A DNA stretch of 64,000 bases, taken from contig MTEI01000014.1 in NCBI GenBank assembly GCA_002083775.1, positions 58,730 through 122,729 on the forward strand, given 5' to 3'. This DNA comes from Rhodoferax ferrireducens (GTDB taxonomy: Bacteria; Pseudomonadota; Gammaproteobacteria; Burkholderiales; Burkholderiaceae_C). Both the position numbers and the translations under genes were made by a program. A model generated the notes under the pieces. The model saw only the letters and a program-made list of their open reading frames with translations, had not been told where the DNA came from and made no database searches. Positions 7,484 to 16,866 of this stretch are shown in pieces; position 1 is the first letter of the stretch; the number at the start of each line of letters is the position of its first letter.

Positions 7484-7894
7484 ATGTTTGATCGAAAAAA
7501 GCAACCACCCATCAAAAGCCTCATCGCCCAAGGCTGTCAGATCGACGGGAACTTCAGCTTTGCCGAGGGGTTGCGCGTTGACGGCGAGTTGCGCGGCAAC
7601 ATCACCGGCACGGCCGATCGCCCCAGTATTCTGGTGATTTCCGAGACCGCGCTGGTCAAAGGCGAAGTTTTGGCGGATCACATCATCGTCAATGGCCAGG
7701 TGCAGGGGCCGGTGCATGCGCGGCGCATGCTGGAACTGCAGCCCAAGGCGCGCATCACTGGAGATGTCACTTACAAGATGTTGGAAATGCACCAGGGCGC
7801 GCTGGTGGATGGACGCCTTTGCCCCATCGTCGACAACGTGCAAGGGCAGGTGGAAGAAAAGCCCACACTCAAACTAGCGGCAAACAACTCCTGA
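7484..7894 (+). CDS. Bactofilin (polymer-forming cytoskeletal protein)
   Basis: A 136-residue bactofilin: a short basic N-terminus (MFDRKKQP) and a DUF583 beta-helix built from repeats such as GCQIDGNFSFAEGLRVDGEL and ADHIIVNGQVQGPVHARRML. Bactofilins self-assemble without nucleotide into filaments that organise cell-wall or stalk enzymes. Its position behind a membrane protein with a coiled coil and not far from peptidoglycan genes (anmK, M23 peptidase) fits an envelope role. Confidence 0.9.
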   Translation: MFDRKKQPPIKSLIAQGCQIDGNFSFAEGLRVDGELRGNITGTADRPSILVISETALVKGEVLADHIIVNGQVQGPVHARRMLELQPKARITGDVTYKMLEMHQGALVDGRLCPIVDNVQGQVEEKPTLKLAANNS

Positions 7895-7951
7895 GCTTGC
7901 GCTGGATCAAGTTGTTGTAGTATTACCCCACTCAATTTATTGGAGACATGT

Positions 7952-8317
7952 ATGAGCGCCGTTGCTGAAGCCATTCAAACCGAAATGCCCGCCCCGATTT
8001 TGTTCACCGACAGCGCTGCTGCCAAGGTGGCCGACCTGATTGCCGAAGAAGGCAACCCGGACCTGAAATTGCGGGTGTTTGTGCAGGGCGGTGGCTGCTC
8101 GGGTTTTCAGTACGGCTTCACGTTTGATGAGATCACCAACGAAGACGACACCACCATGACCAAAAACGGTGTCTCGCTGTTGATTGACGCGATGAGCTAC
8201 CAGTATCTGGTGGGTGCCGAGATCGACTACAAGGAGGACCTGCAGGGCGCCCAGTTTGTCATCCGTAACCCCAACGCCACCAACACCTGTGGTTGTGGCT
8301 CCAGTTTCTCTGCCTGA
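7952..8317 (+). CDS. erpA: Iron-sulfur cluster insertion protein ErpA
   Basis: An A-type carrier that hands Fe-S clusters to apoproteins. The three ligand cysteines are visible: C49 in GGGCSGF and C113/C115 in TCGCGSSF at the C-terminus. 121 residues, normal for ErpA. The ATG at 7952 has GGAG seven bases upstream; a TTG at 7940 would precede the ribosome binding site and is rejected. It stands alone, without isc or suf genes nearby. Confidence 0.93.
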   Translation: MSAVAEAIQTEMPAPILFTDSAAAKVADLIAEEGNPDLKLRVFVQGGGCSGFQYGFTFDEITNEDDTTMTKNGVSLLIDAMSYQYLVGAEIDYKEDLQGAQFVIRNPNATNTCGCGSSFSA

Positions 8318-8329
8318 GTTCCTCTTGCC

Positions 8330-8357
8330 AAAAAAACCGTCCTGTAGGGCGGTTTTT
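8330..8357. terminator. Bidirectional terminator between erpA and anmK
   Basis: AAAAAACCGTCC, a TGTA loop and GGGCGGTTTTTT form a strong stem with A- and T-runs on both sides, so it can end transcription of both converging genes. Confidence 0.88.
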
Positions 8358-8404
8358 TGCGCCTGGTATTTGTTTGACGTTCGCTTGACGGTCGCCCGGC
8401 GCGT

Positions 8405-9544
8405 TCAAGCCGGATAGATCGCCCCCAGCACCCGGGGGCCGCTGGCCCCGGTGACGCTGGGCAGGTTGCCAGGCCCGCCGGTGATGGCCTGGCGCGCCAG
8501 CCAGGCAAACGCGGCGGCTTCAACCTCCAACGGTGGCAAACCATGTGGGTCAGATGGGCTGACCCGCACGCCCGGCAGGCCAGACTGCAGGCGCTGCATA
8601 AGGTGGTGGTTGAACGCTCCGCCTCCGCACACAATCAGTGATTTGCTATTTTTTGCATAGCTATTGATGCTTGTCGTACAAGCGCTGGCAGTCAATTCTG
8701 TCAAAGTGGCTTGCACGTCCTGTGGTCGTGTTGTGGCAAAGTTCTGCAGCTTGTGCTGCAGCCAGGACCAGTTGAAAAGATCGCGCCCAGTACTTTTGGG
8801 TGGTGGCAGGCTGAAGTAGGGCTCGCTGAGAAAAAGCGCCAGCAACTCTGGCAGGCACTGCCCGCTGGCGGCCCAGGCGCCGCCTGAATCAAACGGCTGG
8901 CCGGTGTGTTGCTGGCACCAGGCGTCCATCAAGGCATTGCCGGGGCCGCAATCAAACCCCAGTACCGGTTCTGCCGTGTTGCCGGGCAATACGCTCAGAT
9001 TGGCGATGCCGCCCAGGTTCAGCACCGCGACCGTTTGATCTGGCTGGCCAAACACGTACTGGTGGAACGCAGGTACCAGCGGTGCGCCTTGGCCCCCAGC
9101 GGCGACATCACGGCTGCGAAAATCTGCCACCACCGTCATGCCGGTGAGTTCGGCCAGCAGCGCCGGGTTGTTGATTTGTAGCGTGTAGCCAACGCCTTCG
9201 GGGTTGTCAGACCAGCGCTGTGGCTGGTGCCGCACGGTTTGGCCATGGGCGCCGATGGCGCGGATGTGGGCGGCGTCCAAGCCCCGGCTGGCCAGCTGCT
9301 GGCAAAGCTGGTGGACGACCTGGGCATAGGCTGCCGCAATACGGTTGCCTGCCAACGCCGCGCGGTGCAATTCGTTGCCAGACGGGCTGTTGAGTGCCAG
9401 CAATTCGGCACGCAGTGGCGCTTCAAACGCCAGGCTTGCAGTGGCTAACACCTGCAGGTTGGGAGCAGAAAAATCCACCACCACACCATCAACCCCGTCA
9501 AGCGAGGTGCCCGACATCAGGCCGATGAAATATGCGGGAGGCAT
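8405..9544 (-). CDS. anmK: Anhydro-N-acetylmuramic acid kinase
   Basis: Phosphorylates and hydrolyses 1,6-anhydroMurNAc to MurNAc-6-phosphate in cell-wall recycling. Diagnostic: FIGLMSGTSLDGVDGV at the N-terminus, GHGQTVRH-type loop (GAHGQTVRHQP), LNLGGIANLS and DCGPGN. The start at ATG 9544 is preferred over upstream codons because MSGTSLDG then falls at the usual place. Around residues 283-301 a repeat copy replaces the normal loop with a Thr/Ser/Lys-rich segment just before VCGGGAFN; the frame is kept. AmpD, also in the window, acts in the same recycling pathway. Confidence 0.93.
   Translation of the reverse strand: MPPAYFIGLMSGTSLDGVDGVVVDFSAPNLQVLATASLAFEAPLRAELLALNSPSGNELHRAALAGNRIAAAYAQVVHQLCQQLASRGLDAAHIRAIGAHGQTVRHQPQRWSDNPEGVGYTLQINNPALLAELTGMTVVADFRSRDVAAGGQGAPLVPAFHQYVFGQPDQTVAVLNLGGIANLSVLPGNTAEPVLGFDCGPGNALMDAWCQQHTGQPFDSGGAWAASGQCLPELLALFLSEPYFSLPPPKSTGRDLFNWSWLQHKLQNFATTRPQDVQATLTELTASACTTSINSYAKNSKSLIVCGGGAFNHHLMQRLQSGLPGVRVSPSDPHGLPPLEVEAAAFAWLARQAITGGPGNLPSVTGASGPRVLGAIYPA
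8657..8696 (-). repeat. Palindromic repeat, variant copy 4 (inside anmK)
   Basis: Reads ATAGCTATTGATGCTTGT, CGT, ACAAGCGCTGGCAG. It shares the AGCTAT end but has GCTTGT/ACAAGC as the inner palindrome instead of CCCTTAT/ATAAGGG. In frame within anmK. Confidence 0.55.
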
Positions 9545-9679
9545 GTTTGGCGCCTTGTCAGTCACGCCGGTGCACTGGCGCTGTCTGCCAAGCAACGCAA
9601 GGCTGCTGGCCAGCTGAAGTGGCTGCTTGGTGCCAAAGCTGGTGACCGCACGCGCGTCACGGTGCCAACAAAACCACCG

Positions 9680-11050
9680 TCACTCAAACCGGCTGGGTTC
9701 GATGCTGGCAGCGGCCTGCAACTCGGCTTTGACGCTGTTGGCGGTCTGCCTGAACAAGGGCAACACTGCGGCAGACACGGGCACGGTCGCGCTATTTTGG
9801 GCCATTGCCATCGGGTCGTTTTGCACGCCGTTGACGCGGACTTCAAAATGCAGGTGCGGTCCGGTAGCCCAGCCGGTGGAGCCGACCAGCCCGATGGTTT
9901 GACCTTGGGCAACGTTCTCGCCACGCTTGACCATGAGTCGGCTCAAGTGCGCGTAAACGGTTTCGGTGTTGTTGCGGTGCTGGATGAAGACCACGTTGCC
10001 GTAGCCGTTTTGAACTCCGGCAAAGGCCACCACGCCGTCACCCACCGTGCGTGCCGGGGTGCCGGTTGGTGCGGCAAAGTCGGTGCCAAGGTGTCTGCGC
10101 CATTGTTTCAGCACGGGGTGAAAACGCATGGCAAAGCCGCTGCTCACGCGCGAGAAGGCCACCGGCGAGCTCAGGAACGCGCGGCGCAGGCTTTGTCCGT
10201 CCAGCGAGTAATAACCGCCGCCGTGGGGTTGGCCGGCGCTGTCGTTGCCAGGTGGCTGGAACCACATGGCCTGAAACACTTTGCCCGCATTGACAAATTC
10301 GGCGCTTAACACGCGGCCAGTGCGCAGGCGCTCGCCGTCACCTTCCATGACTTCATAAACCACGTTGAATCGGTCGTTCTTGCGCAGAGCCCGACGGAAG
10401 TCAATGTCACCGGAAAACAGTTCAGCCAGCTGTGTGGCGATGATGTCAGGCAAGCCTGCGTCGTCGGTGGCGGCAAACAGCGAGGATTGGATGATGCCGC
10501 TGGCCAGCCGTGACGTGGCCACCAGTGGGGCTGACTCCAGTCGGGCAGAGAAGCCTGTTGCGTCGCGCTCTACCACCAGGCGTTTGAACTCCGGACTGTC
10601 ATCGGGGCTCCAGCGTGCGCTGAGCTTGTTCAGTTGATGGGAGTCCATCGTTTCAGCGGTGACATGGCGGCCACTGCGGCTGAACAAGGCTTGCCGCGCC
10701 AGGGCGTTGGTGCGCAAAAACTGGGCGGCTTGTGGGTCGTCCACGCCCAAGCGCTTGAGCAGGGTATCCGCCGTGTCGGTGCTGCGCGTGGTGTCGGAGC
10801 GAAAAAGGTTCAGCGCCGGTGCCTGGAGCTCGGACCCAGCCAGGGGGACCGCTGGCTGGACGGCCTCCAGCACCATTTGCACGGGCAGTTGGGACACATC
10901 GGGCCCCAGCGAGGCCAACGCCCACGCACCACCTCCTCCCGCCAACAATGTGGCGGTGACAATGGCGCTCAGGTGTTTGGGGTATTTGGCAAGCGTGTTG
11001 ACAGAGGTCACCAGCAATGCTTGGCCACGATTCAGGGCGGACTTGATCAA
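9680..11050 (-). CDS. M23 family metallopeptidase (murein endopeptidase, MepM-like)
   Basis: A 456-residue envelope protein. A single N-terminal hydrophobic segment (about residues 28-50) should anchor it in or export it across the inner membrane. The C-terminal LytM domain has HLGTDFAAP and HLHFEVRVNG, carrying the HxxxD and HxH zinc ligands, so it is predicted catalytically active against peptide cross-links. The middle region resembles the DUF/OapA-like part of YebA/MepM. It is divergent from tyrS, and anmK lies downstream on the same strand. Confidence 0.9.
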   Translation of the reverse strand: MIKSALNRGQALLVTSVNTLAKYPKHLSAIVTATLLAGGGGAWALASLGPDVSQLPVQMVLEAVQPAVPLAGSELQAPALNLFRSDTTRSTDTADTLLKRLGVDDPQAAQFLRTNALARQALFSRSGRHVTAETMDSHQLNKLSARWSPDDSPEFKRLVVERDATGFSARLESAPLVATSRLASGIIQSSLFAATDDAGLPDIIATQLAELFSGDIDFRRALRKNDRFNVVYEVMEGDGERLRTGRVLSAEFVNAGKVFQAMWFQPPGNDSAGQPHGGGYYSLDGQSLRRAFLSSPVAFSRVSSGFAMRFHPVLKQWRRHLGTDFAAPTGTPARTVGDGVVAFAGVQNGYGNVVFIQHRNNTETVYAHLSRLMVKRGENVAQGQTIGLVGSTGWATGPHLHFEVRVNGVQNDPMAMAQNSATVPVSAAVLPLFRQTANSVKAELQAAASIEPSRFE

Positions 11051-11190
11051 GGGAACATCCTCTGTTGGCGACCGTGGATTGCGTGCAACAAAAGCTGCTC
11101 AAGCCCCGAGAAACACCCACTTAAAATCATGCAATTAAACGAAAACCTAGTATAAACCCGCCCTCGCAAGATGGATACGGGGAAACCCTT

Positions 11191-12435
11191 ATGACTCAGC
11201 AGAAAACCACCGAATTTCCCCTATCTGACCGCGTTCGTGAGGCCTTGGCGGTGACGCTGCGCGGTTGCGAAGAGTTGATTCCGCAAGAAGACTGGGTCAA
11301 AAAGCTGGTGCGCTCCGAGGCCACCGGCACACCGCTGCGTATCAAACTTGGGCTGGACCCGACTGCGCCCGACATTCATGTGGGTCACACGGTGGTACTG
11401 AACAAACTGCGCCAGTTGCAGGATTTGGGCCACACGGTGATTTTTCTGATTGGTGACTTCACCACCCTGATTGGTGATCCATCCGGCCGAAATACCACCC
11501 GCCCGCCGCTCACCCGCGAGCAGATCGACGTCAATGCCCAAACTTATTACCGCCAGGCTTCGATGGTGCTTGACCCGAGCAAGACCGAAATCCGTTACAA
11601 CAGTGAGTGGGGTGACACGCTGGGTTCGCGCGGCATGATCGAGCTGGCCGCACGCTACACCGTGGCGCGCATGATGGAGCGCAACGATTTTCACGACCGT
11701 TTTCATGCCGGTACGCCGATTTCTGTGCACGAGTTTTTGTACCCGCTGATGCAGGGCTATGACTCGGTGGCGCTCAAAAGCGATCTGGAGCTCGGCGGTA
11801 CCGACCAGAAGTTCAACTTGCTGGTGGGGCGCCATCTGCAGGCCGAATACGGGCAGGAGCCGCAATGCATCCTGACCATGCCGCTGCTCGAAGGCCTGGA
11901 TGGTGTCGAGAAAATGTCCAAGTCCAAGAACAACTACATCGGCATCAGTGAAGACGCCAACACCATGTTCGCCAAGTGCCTGAGCATTTCAGACGTGTTG
12001 ATGTGGCGCTGGTACACCTTGCTGAGCTTCCAAAGTGAAGCCGATATTGCCAAACTCAAAGCCGAAGTGCTGGCCGGGCGTAACCCCAAAGACGCCAAGG
12101 TGGCACTGGCCAAAGAAATCACCGCGCGTTTTCACAGCGCAACAGCGGCCGATGCGGCCGAGCAGGACTTCATCAACCGCAGCAAAGGCGGCATTCCGGA
12201 TGAGATCACCGAAATCAGCCGGCCGCTGGGCGACAACGGTGCGCCAATCGGCATTGGTACGCTGCTGAAATCTGCCGGGTTGGCCGCCTCCAGTGGCGAG
12301 GGCAACCGGCTGATTGACGGCGGCGGCGTGCGTGTGGACGCCAGCGTGGTCAGCGACAAGGGTCTGAAACTTGGCGCTGGCACTTACGTGCTGCAAGTTG
12401 GAAAGCGCAAGTTTGCGCGCGTGACGCTGGGCTGA
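11191..12435 (+). CDS. tyrS: Tyrosyl-tRNA synthetase
   Basis: Charges tRNA(Tyr). The class I signatures are HVGH (in DIHVGHTVVLNK) and KMSKSKNN; a C-terminal S4 RNA-binding domain (about residues 345-410, RLIDGGGVRVDASVVSDKG) completes the TyrZ-type protein. 414 residues, within the family range. GGGG about ten bases upstream of ATG 11191 is the ribosome binding site. It reads away from the M23 peptidase gene; a TATAAA at 11151-11156 could be part of its promoter. Confidence 0.96.
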   Translation: MTQQKTTEFPLSDRVREALAVTLRGCEELIPQEDWVKKLVRSEATGTPLRIKLGLDPTAPDIHVGHTVVLNKLRQLQDLGHTVIFLIGDFTTLIGDPSGRNTTRPPLTREQIDVNAQTYYRQASMVLDPSKTEIRYNSEWGDTLGSRGMIELAARYTVARMMERNDFHDRFHAGTPISVHEFLYPLMQGYDSVALKSDLELGGTDQKFNLLVGRHLQAEYGQEPQCILTMPLLEGLDGVEKMSKSKNNYIGISEDANTMFAKCLSISDVLMWRWYTLLSFQSEADIAKLKAEVLAGRNPKDAKVALAKEITARFHSATAADAAEQDFINRSKGGIPDEITEISRPLGDNGAPIGIGTLLKSAGLAASSGEGNRLIDGGGVRVDASVVSDKGLKLGAGTYVLQVGKRKFARVTLG

Positions 12436-12480
12436 ACCGCTGCCTGGGCACGCCGTTGGCAGCCCGAGAGTTAGATATCT

Positions 12481-12530
12481 TTTTGCCCTCTGGCCCTTAT
12501 TTTATAAGGGTTTATAGCTATTATTTCAAT
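12481..12530 (+). repeat. Palindromic repeat family, copy 5
   Basis: CTCTGGCCCTTAT, TTT, ATAAGGGTTTATAGCTAT. It lies between convergent tyrS and the hybrid kinase and forms a 7-bp inner stem. Confidence 0.75.
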
Positions 12531-12543
12531 ATCAAAGAGCTGG

Positions 12544-15500
12544 TCAAGGAGGGGCCTTTGCCCGGTGCAGCACCTGCACCAGGTGGGCCATGTTGAAGGG
12601 CTTGCCGACGTGGTCGTTCATGCCGGCCTGCAGGCAGGCTTCGCGGTCGCTGTCCATGGCGTTGGCGGTCATGGCCACTATTGGCAGGGCGGCGGCGTCG
12701 TGCCTTTGGCGCAGTTGCCGGGTGGCGCTGAGGCCGTCCATCACCGGCATCTGCATATCCATCAACACCACATCGAAAGGCTGGTCAGCGCTGGCGACGG
12801 CGTTCAGCGCGTCCTGACCGTTGTTGACCATCACGACCGCTGCGCCTTCACCTTGCAGCAGTTCGGTGGCGATTTGCTGGTTCACAAAGTTGTCTTCGGC
12901 CACCAGAATTCGCCACCCTTTGAGCCGGGCACCGGGTTGCCCGGGAGGGTGTGGCACCGCCAGCGTGGGTGCCATGCCAGGCGCGAGGGCCAGCGGTATG
13001 TTGAAGTAAAACTGGCTGCCTTGGCCCAGCGCGCTGCTGAGTTCGAGCTGGCCGCCCATCAGCGTGATCAATTTCTGGCTGATGGCCAGTCCCAGGCCGG
13101 TGCCGCCATAGCGCCGCGTGGTGGAGGCTTCGGCCTGCGTGAAGCCGCTGAAAATGCGCGCCTGATTTTCCGGGGCGATGCCAATGCCCTGGTCTTGCAC
13201 GGCAAACTTCAGCTGTATCTTGCCGTGGCTACGGTCAATCTCATGGATCGACAGCGTGACCAGCCCCTGCGGGGTGAACTTGATGGCATTGCCGCACAGG
13301 TTGATCAGCACCTGCTTGAGCCGCAAGGCGTCGCCGACCAAAAACGCAGGTAGCTGGGGCGCCATGTCCAGCACCAGCTGCACCGGGCGCTGACCGATGT
13401 AGGCGGCCATGATCACCTCCAGGTCGGTCATCAGCTGCGCCAAGGCAAACGGGTGCGGATCCAGCGTCATCTTGCCAGACTCGACCTTGGACAAGTCCAG
13501 AATGTCATTGAGCAGCCCGAGCAATGACTGTGCCGCGCCCTCGCTCTTGTTGGCGTAGTCAGCCTGCTTGGGCGTCAGTTGGGTTTTGCGCAGCAAGGTC
13601 AGCATGCCCAGAATGGCGTTCATCGGGGTGCGGATTTCATGGCTCATGTTGGCCAGAAACTGGCTCTTGGAGCGCGACGCTTCTTCGGCCGCCTCGGTGG
13701 CTCGGACCAACTCGCTGATGTCCATCCGGAACCCCACGGTGTAGCCGTTGGGCATGCGTCGGTCGACGATACGCACCGTGCGCCCGCTGACCAGCTTTTC
13801 TATCAGTTGCGACTCTGGCTGGCGGTGTTGCGCCAGCCGCTCGGCCAGCCAGGCGTCTTCGCGCCCCAAAGCATTCACATATTGCCCGCGCTCGAGCCCG
13901 GCGCGCACCACGTCTTCAAAACGGTTGCCAATGACGATCTGGTCGGCCGCCAGCGTGTACAGGTCGCGGTAAGGCTGGTTGAACATCACCAGCCGGTCCT
14001 GGTCGTCGTAAAGCACAAAGGCGTCAGACAGCGCGTCGATCGAGCCGCGCAGCAGTTCGGCGTTGCGCTGCGCCTGGGCCTCGATGGTGCGCCGCTCGGT
14101 GATGTCTTCAAACAAATAGAAGCGGCCAAAGTATTGGTCGGCCTCGTCGCGGATCTGGGTGGAAAAGCGGCGAATGGTGCGCCCGTGGGTGAAGGTGATT
14201 TCGTCTTCGAGCGTGGCCCGGTTGGTAGCGTCTTGCAGCGGTACCCAGGTGGCGTTGAATGCCGCTGGGTCCAGCAGCACGCTTTGGCACTTGGCCATCA
14301 GGCTGTGGTTGTTGATCTCGCCACGCTGCATTGGCCCCGCCAAGTGGCTGGCGCCCCAGATCTCGCAAAAGCGCGCGTTGAAATACAGAATGCGGTCGTC
14401 GCGGTCGTCCACCACCAAAAAACCCAGTGGTGACGAGTTCGACATCATCTGCAGCAGCGACTGGTTCCAGCGCAGTTTGGCCTCGGCCTGTTTGCGCGCA
14501 GTGATGTCAATGCGGATAGCCACCAGCTTGTCCACCAGCCCGTCGTCGCCAATGAATGGGGCGATAAAGGTGTCAACCCAAAACAGCGATCCAGACTTGG
14601 TGCGATTACAGATTTCAGCGCGCCACGACCTGCCGGTTGCTATTTTTTGCCACATGTCCTGCCAGAACGTCGTCGGATGCACGCCAGAATTGAATAACCG
14701 GTGGTTTTGCCCCAACAACTCCTCCAGGCTGAAGCCACTGATGTCGCACATGGCGTCGTTGGCGCTGGTGATGTTGCCGTCGCGGTCAGCTGTGGAGACG
14801 ATGCAAAACAGGTCCAGCGTGCTCATCAGCGCGCTGTTGTCGCGCAGCAATCCCTCAAGCTGGCTTTGGGTGCTTTTGCGCTCGGTGACATCGGTCTGCA
14901 CGCCCACAAAACCACTCAGCTTGCCATCAGGTTCATGCAAGGGCTGGATGTCCATGCTGAGCCAGTAGTCAACGCCCTGCTTGCTGCGGTTCAGCACCTC
15001 GCCCTGAAAGCCGCGCCCGGCCTCAAAGGCGTCATGCATCTGCGCAATGGTGTTGCGGTCGGTGGCCTCGAACTGCAAAAAACTGGGTGATTTGCCGATG
15101 ACTTCGTTGGCCTGGTAGCCGGTGATGCGCTCAAAACCCGGGTTGACCCAGGTGATGCGGCGCTGAGCGTCGGTGATCACCACCGAGTTGGAGGTGTTGC
15201 GCGCCACCAGGGCCAAACGGTTCAGGTCCTGGGTCATGTTTTGCGCCAGTGTCTCGGCGCGCTGGCGGCCGTGCGCCTGCTGCCATAACAAGAGCGCCAG
15301 CAGGGCACTGGAAAGGATGCCGCCCAGGCCGATGAGCCAGGGCTGAAATGAATCTCTGCCAGCTATGAGAAAGGCTGTACTGTGCGTTTGCAGGCTAAGC
15401 TGGCGACCCAGCAGGTTCAGGGTTTGGCTGGACTGAAAGCGTCCGCCTGACAGCAGCTCGTTTTCAAACAGCAGGTTGTTGGCTGCCTGGCCGTTGGTGA

Positions 15501-16266
15501 TGTCGGTGAGGCGGATCACCAGAGCGTTGTTGCTAACCAGGTCAAGGTCGCCCAGCAATTCCTTGAACACAATCGGTGCCGATATCAGACCCCGCAGCGC
15601 GGAACGCCGCTCCATCGCTGAATTCAGGCGGGCCGCCTCCCGGTAAACGGCCACATAGATGATCGCACCGGGCGTCTGCTGCAGGTTTTGCACCAGAAGA
15701 ACCGGGGCCGTCATGATGGGTGCAGCGCTGTCTACTGCGTATTCGATGGCGTTGCGCCGCCGCGGCTCCGAACCCACGTCCAGCCCTTGCGCGCCGCCGT
15801 TGTCCACGGCAGGCTCAATGAAGGTGACCACGTAAAGCGGGTCAGGCTGGTCGGCCTGGATCGTGCGCACGGCAAATTCGGGGGCATCGTCGGCGCGCAC
15901 ACGGGTCAAAAAGCCCTCCAGCGCCTCGCGCTGCACACGTTCGACATAGGCAAAGCCACGGACGCCAGGGAATTCATTGGGCAAGTCGCGCGAAAAAACG
16001 TGTGTGGTGAACTCCTTGCGGGTGACCTCGTCGCTGGCGACATACATGGCGCGCAGGCCGTTGATACCGCTGACCGGCAGCGTCACGCGCCGGGTGATTT
16101 CGCTGGCCACTCGCTCCACCAAGCGCTGGTAGTCGATGTGGCTTTGTGTCAGATGGCGCTCATTGAGCCAAAATACACCGGCTGTTGAGATGACAACGCC
16201 AAGCACAAACAACCCCAGTGGCACACCAAGCCCGGCGTTGAATCGGCGTTTAAACCCGGCTTTCAT
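12544..16266 (-). CDS. Hybrid sensor histidine kinase, CHASE + four PAS + HK + REC
   Basis: Architecture (residue numbers from ATG 16266, 1240 aa): TM1 about 10-32; a periplasmic CHASE domain to about 300 (ISGINGLRAMYVASDEVTR); TM2 about 310-330; four PAS/PAC modules from about 350 to 850; HisKA with SHEIRTPMNAILGML; HATPase with the N box LCGNAIKF and G box TGLGL; a C-terminal receiver with phospho-acceptor Asp in DVVLMDMQMPVMDG and Lys in VGKPF. The frame also opens at 16362, but MKAGFKRRF directly before the TM is the more typical start. No partner regulator is adjacent. CHASE ligands of this type are small extracellular molecules; the ligand is unknown. Confidence 0.9.
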   Translation of the reverse strand: MKAGFKRRFNAGLGVPLGLFVLGVVISTAGVFWLNERHLTQSHIDYQRLVERVASEITRRVTLPVSGINGLRAMYVASDEVTRKEFTTHVFSRDLPNEFPGVRGFAYVERVQREALEGFLTRVRADDAPEFAVRTIQADQPDPLYVVTFIEPAVDNGGAQGLDVGSEPRRRNAIEYAVDSAAPIMTAPVLLVQNLQQTPGAIIYVAVYREAARLNSAMERRSALRGLISAPIVFKELLGDLDLVSNNALVIRLTDITNGQAANNLLFENELLSGGRFQSSQTLNLLGRQLSLQTHSTAFLIAGRDSFQPWLIGLGGILSSALLALLLWQQAHGRQRAETLAQNMTQDLNRLALVARNTSNSVVITDAQRRITWVNPGFERITGYQANEVIGKSPSFLQFEATDRNTIAQMHDAFEAGRGFQGEVLNRSKQGVDYWLSMDIQPLHEPDGKLSGFVGVQTDVTERKSTQSQLEGLLRDNSALMSTLDLFCIVSTADRDGNITSANDAMCDISGFSLEELLGQNHRLFNSGVHPTTFWQDMWQKIATGRSWRAEICNRTKSGSLFWVDTFIAPFIGDDGLVDKLVAIRIDITARKQAEAKLRWNQSLLQMMSNSSPLGFLVVDDRDDRILYFNARFCEIWGASHLAGPMQRGEINNHSLMAKCQSVLLDPAAFNATWVPLQDATNRATLEDEITFTHGRTIRRFSTQIRDEADQYFGRFYLFEDITERRTIEAQAQRNAELLRGSIDALSDAFVLYDDQDRLVMFNQPYRDLYTLAADQIVIGNRFEDVVRAGLERGQYVNALGREDAWLAERLAQHRQPESQLIEKLVSGRTVRIVDRRMPNGYTVGFRMDISELVRATEAAEEASRSKSQFLANMSHEIRTPMNAILGMLTLLRKTQLTPKQADYANKSEGAAQSLLGLLNDILDLSKVESGKMTLDPHPFALAQLMTDLEVIMAAYIGQRPVQLVLDMAPQLPAFLVGDALRLKQVLINLCGNAIKFTPQGLVTLSIHEIDRSHGKIQLKFAVQDQGIGIAPENQARIFSGFTQAEASTTRRYGGTGLGLAISQKLITLMGGQLELSSALGQGSQFYFNIPLALAPGMAPTLAVPHPPGQPGARLKGWRILVAEDNFVNQQIATELLQGEGAAVVMVNNGQDALNAVASADQPFDVVLMDMQMPVMDGLSATRQLRQRHDAAALPIVAMTANAMDSDREACLQAGMNDHVGKPFNMAHLVQVLHRAKAPP

Positions 16267-16382
16267 GAATTCAAGGTGAGTGCTGATGCGATGAACCTGC
16301 CACAAAAAATCATTATCCACCACGCTTTGTGGCGCTTGGGCGCGCCTCAAACTACTCTGCACGCGCGACAGGCCTGCCCATG

Positions 16383-16838
16383 ATGGCGCTGCTGCAGCGG
16401 GTGCGCTGCGCCCGCGTCGAGGTGGCTGGGCAGGTGATCGGTGCGATTGATGCAGGATTGCTGGTGTTGCTGTGCGCCGAGCGTGGTGACACGGCAGCCA
16501 TCTGCGACAAGATGTTGGCGAAGATGCTCAAGCTGCGTATCTTCAGTGATGCGGCTGGCAAGATGAACCACAGCCTGCAGGACATGGACGGTGCTGGGCG
16601 AGCGGGTGGGCTGCTGTTGGTCAGCCAGTTCACGCTGGCCGCCGACACCTCGGGTGGCAACCGGCCCGGGTTTACCGCTGCCGCCCCGCCCGATGAAGGC
16701 CGCCGCTGGTTTGACTACGTGCTGGAGCAGGCGCGCCAAGCCCACCCGGTGGTGCAGAGCGGTGCGTTTGGTGCCGACATGCAGGTGCACCTGGTCAATG
16801 ACGGCCCGGTCACGATCCCGCTGCGCATCAGCGCCTGA
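16383..16838 (+). CDS. dtd: D-aminoacyl-tRNA deacylase
   Basis: Removes D-amino acids from mischarged tRNA. The 151-residue protein has both active-site motifs: [17 protein letters not shown] and, at the C-terminus, the Gly-cisPro motif NDGPVT. The ATG at 16383 ([12 protein letters not shown]) matches the family start; upstream in-frame codons (16329, 16380) are less likely. It is followed after 28 bp by rodA. Confidence 0.94.
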   Translation: MALLQRVRCARVEVAGQVIGAIDAGLLVLLCAERGDTAAICDKMLAKMLKLRIFSDAAGKMNHSLQDMDGAGRAGGLLLVSQFTLAADTSGGNRPGFTAAAPPDEGRRWFDYVLEQARQAHPVVQSGAFGADMQVHLVNDGPVTIPLRISA

Positions 16839-16866
16839 GCCCCAAGGCACTGGATAATCGCTGCCC

